Below the pieces are notes generated by a model. The model made no database searches. It was not told the DNA's origin and saw only the letters and a list, made by a program, of their open reading frames with translations. Source: an uncultured Bacteroidales bacterium (lineage in GTDB: Bacteria; Bacteroidota; Bacteroidia; Bacteroidales; Muribaculaceae). Taken from it: a DNA stretch of 38,450 nucleotides. The translations under genes were made by a program, and so were the position numbers. How positions within the stretch are numbered: the first letter of the stretch is position 1; each line of letters begins with the position of its first letter. The DNA lies in contig CASEAQ010000024.1 of the NCBI GenBank assembly GCA_949285735.1, positions 1 through 38,450 on the forward strand, read 5' to 3'. This document shows positions 18,533 through 25,490 of the stretch, piece after piece.

Positions 18533-19672
18533 ATGAAACAATATATCATTGCATTTGCCTTGTTGCTGGCAGGAATCGCGCCGATAAGGGCACAGGAAGA
18601 TAGAATAGAAACTTGCAAGGAAAATTACCGTACCCTTTTCGGCGGTGAAGCCCTGACCGGACAGGGCACAGACCCGGAGATGATGGACATCCTTCAGAAA
18701 TTTATCTTCGGCGAAGTGTTTACTACGGGCAACCTGAGCCTGAAACAACGCGAAATGATTACCTGCGTCACCCTTGCCACGATGCAGACGCTTCCGCAAT
18801 TGAAATCCCATGCGGGAGCCGCCCTGAACGTTGGTGTGACACCTGTGGAACTGCGGGAAGCGATGTACCTCACCGCCCCGTTCATCGGTTTCCCGAAAAT
18901 GCTGAATGCCGTTGGAACGGTGAGCGAAGTATTCAAGGAGCGCGGCATCACCCTTCCTTTGGAGAATCAGGCAACCGTCACCGAGGAGAACCGACATGAG
19001 CAGGGCACAGCCATTCAGGACAAACTCTACCACGGAGGAATTTCTGCCGTGATGGAAGGCGTGCCTGGCGGAATGGGTGAAAATGTGGCGCGTTTCCTGA
19101 CCGACTATTTCTTTGGCGAAATATACACCCGTAATGGACTTGACTTGAAAACCAAAGAACTGCTCGGTTACTGCATACTGACGACACTGGAAGCGGAAAG
19201 CCAGTTGCAGTCGCACTTCCACGGAAACATTCAGGCAGGCAGTACGCCCGAAGAAGTGGCGGCTGCGGTCATCCAATGCCTTCCCTACATAGGTTTCCCG
19301 GCAGCCATCAAGGCATTGCGTATCATTAAGCAGGAAACTGCCCAACCAACTGTATCTGCAACGGATAATCTGGTACGTCTTTCGAAGATAACTGTCGATG
19401 TTAACCGTCTGGACGAATACAACGCCTATCTGAAAGAGGAAATAGAAGCCTCCATGCGGTTGGAACCGGGCGTGCTCACTCTTTATGCCACAGCCGAAAA
19501 GGATGCACCATACAAGATTACCATCCTCGAAATCTATGCCGACCGTGCCGCCTACGAAAGCCATCTGAAGACTCCCCATTTCCAGAAGTACAAACAAGGT
19601 ACGCTTGAAATGGTGAAAGATTTGGAACTGGTGGATACGACACCATTGATTCCGGGATTGAAAATAAAATAA
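18533..19672 (+). CDS. Exported double CMD-domain protein with ABM domain
   Basis: A 379-residue protein in three parts after a signal peptide (residues 1-20, MKQYIIAFALLLAGIAPIRA). First comes a carboxymuconolactone-decarboxylase-like domain (about 45-130, REMITCVTLATMQTLPQLKSH, PFIGFPKMLNAV). Second is another CMD-like domain (about 175-265, KTKELLGYCILTTLEAESQLQSHF, PYIGFPAAIKAL). Third is an antibiotic-biosynthesis-monooxygenase-like ferredoxin-fold domain (about 282-370, LSKITVDVNRLDEYNAYL, HLKTPHFQKYK). The AhpD-type CxxC is absent from both CMD domains, so peroxidase activity is not expected. Quinone or small-aromatic chemistry in the periplasm is a guess from the families. It lies 129 bases after the flavin reductase, with no terminator seen between. 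Codon use matches the island, not the flanks. Confidence 0.8.
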   Translation: MKQYIIAFALLLAGIAPIRAQEDRIETCKENYRTLFGGEALTGQGTDPEMMDILQKFIFGEVFTTGNLSLKQREMITCVTLATMQTLPQLKSHAGAALNVGVTPVELREAMYLTAPFIGFPKMLNAVGTVSEVFKERGITLPLENQATVTEENRHEQGTAIQDKLYHGGISAVMEGVPGGMGENVARFLTDYFFGEIYTRNGLDLKTKELLGYCILTTLEAESQLQSHFHGNIQAGSTPEEVAAAVIQCLPYIGFPAAIKALRIIKQETAQPTVSATDNLVRLSKITVDVNRLDEYNAYLKEEIEASMRLEPGVLTLYATAEKDAPYKITILEIYADRAAYESHLKTPHFQKYKQGTLEMVKDLELVDTTPLIPGLKIK

Positions 19673-19991
19673 AATCCAAAATATTGGTAACATGATTGTA
19701 TTACTATTTTTTTGAAAGTTAGTAAATCCCACAATCGGTGAAAAGATATGACATGGGAGTACTGCTTTTCCCGAAGGAAGTATAATTGGCGTAATATGGA
19801 TTTTAATTGACTGTGATTCATGTTTTATGGAAAACAGCATATTCGATAAATCGGTGTGAATGTGCGGTTTGGAAGGTTTTTTTGAGAAGGGGTATAAGTG
19901 ATAAAAATTAAGTAAGTAAAGAAAAAATCATGCAAGTTCGTTTCTCCGCACACCAGCCTTGCACTATCTTTGCAGACGTAAAATTTATATT
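19673..19991 (+). other. Intergenic region, right edge of island
   Basis: A 319-base AT-rich gap with no gene I can support and no terminator hairpin after the CMD gene. Codon style changes from island-like to host-like across it, so the right end of the acquired segment probably lies here. I see no flanking direct repeats or tRNA end. Its last 30 bases hold the promoter of the response regulator gene. Confidence 0.5.
19965..19972 (+). promoter_or_regulatory. -7 element of the two-component genes
   Basis: TATCTTTG is a perfect TAnnTTTG element and lies 19 bases before the response-regulator ATG at 19992, which leaves a very short leader. A weak -33 candidate (GTTT) sits 21 bases upstream. 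No GG-N10-GC sigma-54 signature was found here. Confidence 0.6.
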
Positions 19992-21338
19992 ATGGCTCGA
20001 CAAGGAATAGTGTTGGTTATCGATGACAATCGCAATATACTCGTATCTTTAAAGTATTTGCTTGGCGACTATTTTGTCAAGGTGATTACGGTTGACAATC
20101 CCGAATTGTTGCCGTCGTTGTTGCGGCAGGAGGCTGTTGACGTGGCATTGCTCGACATGAATTTCTCGCCAGGGTTGAATAATGGTAACGAGGGGCTATA
20201 CTGGCTTAGGGAAGTAAAACGGTTGAAGCCACAGTTGAAAGTGGTGCTGTTTACCGCCTATGCCGATATTTCGCTTGCAGTGGCTGGCATGAAGGAGGGT
20301 GCATTCGACTTTGTGGTAAAGCCGTGGGATAACGCCAAATTGGTGCAGACGTTGCTCGATGCCTATGACGTGGCAAAAGGTGGACGAAAGGCAAGAAAAA
20401 ACAAGCATGGCGACGAGGCGGCGATGTATTGGGGCTGTTCGGAAGCGATGCTTCAAATGAAGTCGGTTGTAGAGCGAATAAGCAAGACCGATGCCAATGT
20501 GTTGATTACAGGCGAAAACGGTACAGGCAAGGACATGCTTGCCCGCGAGATACACCGCCAGTCGGGGCGATGCAGCAAGCCGCTGGTGATTGTTGACATG
20601 GGAGCAATACCAGAGTCGCTTTTCGAGAGCGAACTTTTCGGACACGTGAAAGGCTCGTTCACGAGTGCATATACCGACCGCACGGGTAGGTTTGAGGCTG
20701 CCGATGGTGGAACTTTGTTTCTTGACGAAATTGCCAACTTGCCTTATCATTTGCAGCCAAAGTTGTTGACTGCCATACAGAAACGGAGCTTTGTAAAGGT
20801 TGGTAGCAATGTAGCGCAGCCGACTGATATTCGCCTGATATGTGCCACCAACCGCAACCTTGAAGAGATGGTGTCGAAAGGTGAATTCCGTGAAGACCTT
20901 CTCTATCGCATAAATACCATTCACTTGCGTTTGCCTGCATTGCGCGAGCGCCGCGACGACATTGTTGCGTTTGCCAAGATGTTTGTCGAACGCTATGGAG
21001 CGCAGTATGGCAGGGGCGAAATTACTTTGTCCGACGGCGTGTGCCAGACGTTGCAAGACTATTCGTGGCCTGGCAACATAAGGGAATTGCAGCATATAAT
21101 TGAGCGTGCTGTAATATTGTCGGAAAATGGCGGAGTGATAGACAAGATAGAGATGCCTCACGACATCGCAGCAGCAAAGATACCAGCAGAAAACAAGTTG
21201 ACGTCGCTCGATGAGATGGAGCGCGACTTGGTGAAAAGGGCAATCGAAATGTGCAATGGCAATCTGTCGCAAGCGGCTGCGCAACTTGGCATAACGCGAC
21301 AAACGCTGTATAACAAGATGAAGCGTCATGGGATATAG
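19992..21338 (+). CDS. NtrC-type sigma-54 response regulator
   Basis: A 448-residue regulator in the classic three-part order. The receiver domain (about 5-125) has acidic residues D11-D12, phospho-acceptor D55 in LLDMNF, T88/A89 in LFTAYAD and K110 in VVKPW. The AAA+ domain (about 150-375) has Walker A GENGTGKD (174-181), Walker B LFLDE (242-246), and the arginine region ALRERRDD near 316-323. A Fis-type helix-turn-helix closes the protein (425-443, SQAAAQLGITRQTLYNKM). The sigma-54-contacting loop, GAFTGA in the reference family, is GSFTSA here (221-226). The ATG at 19992 is used; the upstream TTG at 19959 lies inside the promoter. It overlaps the kinase gene by 11 bases and sits just before the exporter genes, which it most likely controls. 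Confidence 0.93.
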   Translation: MARQGIVLVIDDNRNILVSLKYLLGDYFVKVITVDNPELLPSLLRQEAVDVALLDMNFSPGLNNGNEGLYWLREVKRLKPQLKVVLFTAYADISLAVAGMKEGAFDFVVKPWDNAKLVQTLLDAYDVAKGGRKARKNKHGDEAAMYWGCSEAMLQMKSVVERISKTDANVLITGENGTGKDMLAREIHRQSGRCSKPLVIVDMGAIPESLFESELFGHVKGSFTSAYTDRTGRFEAADGGTLFLDEIANLPYHLQPKLLTAIQKRSFVKVGSNVAQPTDIRLICATNRNLEEMVSKGEFREDLLYRINTIHLRLPALRERRDDIVAFAKMFVERYGAQYGRGEITLSDGVCQTLQDYSWPGNIRELQHIIERAVILSENGGVIDKIEMPHDIAAAKIPAENKLTSLDEMERDLVKRAIEMCNGNLSQAAAQLGITRQTLYNKMKRHGI

Positions 21339-22638
21339 TAAAGTGATGTATTCGTTGCCCGTGCGGGCTGTCACCTTGTTGGCTGGTGGCGTGTTGGCAA
21401 CAGGCGGAGCCTTGGAGTGGGGTACTGTCGCATTAGTTGCCGGCATTGGGCTTGTTGTGGTGGCGATAGTGCTTACGTTGAAGATGCAACAAGCCATGCG
21501 AGAGAACAGCTTGTTCATGCTCGAAGCCGTGAAGAACGGCGATTACTCTTTCAAGCTGAATACGAATGGCGTGTCGGCATATGAACGGATTATGCAAGAC
21601 ACTTTGAACAGGTTTGGCGAGTTGATGGGCAAGCAGAAGTTGCAGATGGAGCAGCAGGAGCAATTCTTCTGGCAAATATTGTCGAACGTAACTACTGGGG
21701 TGGTGGTACTCGATGAGTCAATGAAGATAATCTTGAGCAATCCCGTCGCATCGACACTGTTGCACGTACCAGCATTGACTACGTTGCAGCAGTTGGAGCG
21801 GCATGGCAGTGATATACCCGACGTGTTGCGCAACTTGGGTGGTGGCAGCAGGGTGCAGCTTGATTATTTCACAACGACTGGCGATGTGCATCTGTTAGTC
21901 AAAGCCTCGGAAATGTGGCTTGGCGAAAAACGTGTGAAGATTCTTGCCATAAGCGATATAAAAAATGAACTTGATGCAAAGGAACTTGAAACGTGGATTA
22001 GGCTGACGAGAGTCTTGACCCATGAGATAATGAACTCGGTGTCGCCTATCGTGTCGTTGAGCGAGACATTCCTGCGCCGCGAAGATGTCAAAAACAGCAG
22101 CTTGAGCGAAGGCATACAGGCAATTCATGAAACATCGGCAGGACTTATCTCGTTTGTAAACAATTACCGCATAATATCGACGTTGCAAAAGCCCAAGCCC
22201 GAACCGTTCTGCCTAATCGATATTGTGAAACCGATTGAGGGATTGAACTTGATTCCTAAGAATATAAAATTCCAATACCATATAGAACCGCCGGAGTTGA
22301 TAATCTATGCCGACCCGAACCTGATAAGGCAGGTGCTGATGAATATCGTCAAGAATGCAATACAGGCGATAGACAATAACGCCGAGGGGCGAATATATTT
22401 GAAAGCCTTTGCTTCTGCCGATGACCATGTGTTTGTATATATCAGCAATAATGGTCCAGTCATACCCAAGAATGAGGCAGAAGAGATATTTGTTCCGTTC
22501 TTTACCACCAAGAGAGATGGTAATGGAGTGGGGTTGTCGTTGTCGCGCCAAATAATGAAGATGAGCGGTGGCAGCATCAGTTTGCTCGATGCTGGATACA
22601 ATGGGTGGAACACCACATTCCTGCTCGAATTTGAATAA
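21328..22638 (+). CDS. Sensor histidine kinase, NtrB-like
   Basis: A 436-residue membrane kinase, partner of the regulator it overlaps. Two hydrophobic segments (about 12-29 and 32-51) with almost no loop between them leave little periplasmic sensor, so the signal is probably sensed in the membrane or inside the cell. A PAS-like segment follows (about 110-210, ILSNVTTGVVVLDESMKIILSNPVAS). The phospho-accepting H232 is in LTHEIMNSVSP. The catalytic domain has the N-box QVLMNIVKNAIQAI (335-348), F-box FVPFFTTK and G-box GNGVGLSLS (398-406). The ATG at 21328 is used; ATG 21346 is an alternative. It is followed by a 184-base leader region and the TolC gene. Confidence 0.92.
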   Translation: MGYSKVMYSLPVRAVTLLAGGVLATGGALEWGTVALVAGIGLVVVAIVLTLKMQQAMRENSLFMLEAVKNGDYSFKLNTNGVSAYERIMQDTLNRFGELMGKQKLQMEQQEQFFWQILSNVTTGVVVLDESMKIILSNPVASTLLHVPALTTLQQLERHGSDIPDVLRNLGGGSRVQLDYFTTTGDVHLLVKASEMWLGEKRVKILAISDIKNELDAKELETWIRLTRVLTHEIMNSVSPIVSLSETFLRREDVKNSSLSEGIQAIHETSAGLISFVNNYRIISTLQKPKPEPFCLIDIVKPIEGLNLIPKNIKFQYHIEPPELIIYADPNLIRQVLMNIVKNAIQAIDNNAEGRIYLKAFASADDHVFVYISNNGPVIPKNEAEEIFVPFFTTKRDGNGVGLSLSRQIMKMSGGSISLLDAGYNGWNTTFLLEFE

Positions 22639-22732
22639 GAGTCCTCCGGTTTCGGTTGAGGGGTGCAGTGTAAAATAGAGTGTATAAATTTTTTACGCAA
22701 GTGTCTAATTTTTTTACAGTGTTTGCAATTAT

Positions 22733-22754
22733 TATTTTTGCAATCAGCTGATTG
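22733..22754 (+). promoter_or_regulatory. Exporter promoter -7 element and 14-bp palindrome
   Basis: TATTTTTG (22733-22740) matches the -7 consensus and is followed at once by the perfect palindrome CAATCAGCTGATTG (22741-22754). The palindrome covers the expected transcript start near 22747. It is a good candidate operator for the exporter operon. The -33 position is only a T-run. No sigma-54 GG-N10-GC pattern was found in this gap. Confidence 0.5.
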
Positions 22755-22778
22755 ATAGAGCTTTATTATTTTGGCTCG

Positions 22779-22824
22779 ATATTTGGCATATATAATAGTA
22801 GAAACATGATATTTTGCCAAATAT
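22779..22824 (+). promoter_or_regulatory. Inverted repeat reaching into the tolC start codon
   Basis: ATATTTGGCA (22779-22788) and its perfect complement TGCCAAATAT (22815-22824) are separated by 26 bases. The second arm includes the first two bases of the ATG at 22823 and the region where the ribosome would bind. In RNA this would hide the start; in DNA it could be an operator. Confidence 0.5.
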
Positions 22825-24184
22825 GTATAAAAGTAATTTTCTGATATTGAAATACGCGCTTGTGTCGAGTGCCATTGCTGTGATGGCATCGGGGAATGCA
22901 CAGGAGGTGTGGAATGCCGACCGTTGCATGGAATATGCCGTTGAGCACAATCGCACTGTGAGGCAGCGCAGTTATGAAGTTGACAATTATAAAATCGACC
23001 GAATGAATGCCATCGGTGCATTTCTGCCGGGTATTAGCGCAGGCTCGAATTTGCAATATAGCTGGGGCCGCTCGGTTGACCCAGAGACAAATACCTATAA
23101 CAATATTTCGACATTCAACAATTCCTATTCGCTGTCGGCATCGTTAACGGTGTTCAATGGCGGCAATTTGATAAATTCATTACGCAAGGCAAAGGCTGCA
23201 CAACTATTGGGAAAGGCGGCTTTGGAAGAAGAACGTGACAATACTGCAATCGAGACGTTCCAAGCCTATATCGATGCATTGTATTACTTCGGAACGGTGA
23301 AACTCGCGCGAGAAAAAGTGGCAGAGAGCGACTCGTTGCTACGCAAGACGCGCAGGCAGGAGGAACTTGGGTTGAAGGGATTGGCAGACGTGGCGCAAAT
23401 CGAAGCCCAATATGCTACTGACGACTATACACTCACCAACCAAATTAACCTCTATGAATCGGCGATGTTGACCCTGAAGCAGAAGATGAATTATCCGCTT
23501 GACGAAGTGCTTCTGCTCGACACTGCAATGCTCGACATGGCAACGATAGACCTGTCGCTCATGCCAGGTGACACGTCAGATGAGGTGTTTGGCGCAGCTC
23601 TCGACAACAACCCTACGCTGCTGCAGGCGCATTACAACAGGGAGGTTTCACGGTTTGACATGAAACAGTCGTGGGCAAACGTGTTGCCTACAATCTCGAT
23701 TTCGGCTGGACTCAATTCGTCGTACTACAAACAACTTGGGGTAACAGGTTATGCCGACTTCTGGACACAAATGGAGAACAACTTCGGGCAATATGTGGGA
23801 ATGAGCATCAGCATACCGCTGTTTGACGGCTTTTCGCGAGTGAACAGCGTGCGTAAAGCCAAGAATAATTTCCGCATAGCGACAGAGCAGTATGAGGCAC
23901 AGAAAGAAGAGTTGCAAAAACTTGTGGCACAGGCTGTACTCGACCGGAATGGATTCTTGAAAGAAAGTATCCAGATGGAGAAGAAGGTGTATTCCGACTC
24001 GGTGGCATACCGCGTGACACGGCGCAAGTTTGAGGAAGGGTTAATGACATCGCTCGATGTGCAGACCAGCGCATCGACATTGCTTGAAAGCAAAGTGAAA
24101 TTGTTGCAGAGCAAGTTGTCTTATATACTTAAGTGCCGACTTGTGGACTATTATAAAGGAGAAGAATTTATAAGAAATATTTGA
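22823..24184 (+). CDS. TolC-family outer-membrane efflux channel
   Basis: A 453-residue outer-membrane channel protein for a tripartite exporter. After a signal peptide (about 1-24, ending ASGNAQ) come two repeats of long helices and beta-strand pairs: WNADRCMEYAVEHNRTVRQ and FLPGISAGSNLQYSWGRSVDPETNTYN in the first, NPTLLQAHYNREVSRFDMKQSWANVLPTISISAGL and SISIPLFDGFSRVNSVRKAKNNF in the second. These are standard outer-membrane-efflux-protein motifs. I start at ATG 22823; a TTG nine bases upstream in frame is less likely. The gene opens the exporter operon, and the adaptor follows after six bases. Its leader has unusual dyad structures that may control it. Confidence 0.92.
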   Translation: MYKSNFLILKYALVSSAIAVMASGNAQEVWNADRCMEYAVEHNRTVRQRSYEVDNYKIDRMNAIGAFLPGISAGSNLQYSWGRSVDPETNTYNNISTFNNSYSLSASLTVFNGGNLINSLRKAKAAQLLGKAALEEERDNTAIETFQAYIDALYYFGTVKLAREKVAESDSLLRKTRRQEELGLKGLADVAQIEAQYATDDYTLTNQINLYESAMLTLKQKMNYPLDEVLLLDTAMLDMATIDLSLMPGDTSDEVFGAALDNNPTLLQAHYNREVSRFDMKQSWANVLPTISISAGLNSSYYKQLGVTGYADFWTQMENNFGQYVGMSISIPLFDGFSRVNSVRKAKNNFRIATEQYEAQKEELQKLVAQAVLDRNGFLKESIQMEKKVYSDSVAYRVTRRKFEEGLMTSLDVQTSASTLLESKVKLLQSKLSYILKCRLVDYYKGEEFIRNI

Positions 24185-24190
24185 TAGACT

Positions 24191-25441
24191 ATGGATATAC
24201 AGATTGAAAAGAAACGCGGATTACAAAAGCGGCATATCATTTATATCGTTTCGGGTATTGTGGTCTTGTCGTTGTTGGTGCTGATAGTGTTTAATTCGCG
24301 CACTTCGACGCAACATGTTGACATGAAGTCGGTCAATATTGCCGACGTGTCGTTTGGCGAGTTTAGCGATTATGTCCGTCTCAACGGGCAGGTAAAACCG
24401 ATTTCGGTGGTGCAGGTAAGCCCCGAAGAGGGTGGCATTGTCAGGGAAAAGGTGGTGGAAGAAGGCGCGAATGTGAAAAAGGGAGATGTGATATTGCGCC
24501 TGAGCAATTCCAACCTCGACTTGCAAATACTCACAGCCGAGTCGGAGCTTGCCGAAAAGCAGAACTTGTTGCGCAACACGCAGGTTACCATGCAGCAAGA
24601 CAAGTTGAACAACGAGACCGAGAAGGTGCAGTTGGAAATAGACACCCAGCGCAAGATGCGTACCTACCAGCAATATAAACGCCTGTATGATGAGAAGCTG
24701 ATAAGCCGTGAGGAGTATTTGCAGGCCCAGGAAGACTATGAGGTGGCTGTGAAGAAGCATTCGCTTGTGAACGAACGGCTTGTTCAGGACTCGATATACA
24801 GGGCTATACAAATGGCACAGATGGAGGAGAACTTGGACAACATGCGACAAAACGTGATATTGATACGTGAACGCAAAAACAAGCTCGATGTGCGCGCCAA
24901 TATCGATGGTGAACTTGGTTTGCTCGATGTGGAACTCGGACAGAACATCACTGCCGGGCAGATGGTAGGGCAGATTAACGACCTGTCGGGCGTGAAGATT
25001 GAGGCTTATATCGATGAGCACTACATCGACCGTGTTGCCAACGGGTTGCCTGCAACGCTCGACCGCCAGGGTAACGTGTTTGACTTGAAGGTGCGCAAGG
25101 TTTATCCCGAAGTGCGCGACGGGCGATTCCGTACCGACCTCGTATTTGAAGGAGAGAAACCCGACAATGTGAGGATTGGACAGACATACTATATCGACTT
25201 GCAGCTTGGTGAATCGACCGAGAGTGTACTGATACCCAAAGGAACATTTTTCCAGACGACTGGCGGAAAATGGATATTTGTGGTGGACCAAGATGGTGGC
25301 AAGGCTTACAGGCGCGAAATACGCATAGGTCGCCAGAATCCACAATACTATGAGGTGCTTGAAGGGCTCGAACAGGGTGAGCAGGTTATCGTGTCGGGTT
25401 ATGAGAGCTTCAAAGACAAGGATGTATTAATCTTGGATTGA
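24191..25441 (+). CDS. Periplasmic adaptor (HlyD/MacA-like) of ABC exporter
   Basis: A 416-residue membrane-fusion protein linking the permease to the TolC channel. A positively charged N terminus and one transmembrane segment (about 15-34) anchor it. Next come a lipoyl-like half (VQVSPEEGGIVREKVVEEGANVKKGDVIL), a long coiled-coil hairpin rich in Gln/Glu/Lys (about 105-220), the returning lipoyl half (VRANIDGELGLLDVELGQNITAGQMVGQI), and a beta-barrel plus C-terminal domain (FFQTTGGKWIFVVDQDGGKAYRREIRIGRQN). This order is typical. The gene lies between TolC and the permeases, as in MacA-MacB-TolC systems. A 49-base gap separates it from the first permease. Confidence 0.9.
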   Translation: MDIQIEKKRGLQKRHIIYIVSGIVVLSLLVLIVFNSRTSTQHVDMKSVNIADVSFGEFSDYVRLNGQVKPISVVQVSPEEGGIVREKVVEEGANVKKGDVILRLSNSNLDLQILTAESELAEKQNLLRNTQVTMQQDKLNNETEKVQLEIDTQRKMRTYQQYKRLYDEKLISREEYLQAQEDYEVAVKKHSLVNERLVQDSIYRAIQMAQMEENLDNMRQNVILIRERKNKLDVRANIDGELGLLDVELGQNITAGQMVGQINDLSGVKIEAYIDEHYIDRVANGLPATLDRQGNVFDLKVRKVYPEVRDGRFRTDLVFEGEKPDNVRIGQTYYIDLQLGESTESVLIPKGTFFQTTGGKWIFVVDQDGGKAYRREIRIGRQNPQYYEVLEGLEQGEQVIVSGYESFKDKDVLILD

Positions 25442-25490
25442 TATGCCCGTTTAAATAAGAAGTAAATATCTAAAACAAAATAATTGCCGT

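Noticed and set aside
18521-19840. Long minus-strand open frame of 439 codons over the CMD/ABM gene
   Set aside because: It is the mirror of a well-recognised plus-strand gene with signal peptide and three domains; the minus-strand protein has no family resemblance.
22639-22822. Sigma-54 promoter (GG-N10-GC) before the exporter genes
   Set aside because: The nearest match has nine bases between GG and GC (near 22660-22672) and lacks the TTGC context, so I do not call it.
24221-25345. Minus-strand open frame of 374 codons over the adaptor gene
   Set aside because: It is rich in His/Leu/Val with no domain pattern, opposite a clear HlyD-type protein.
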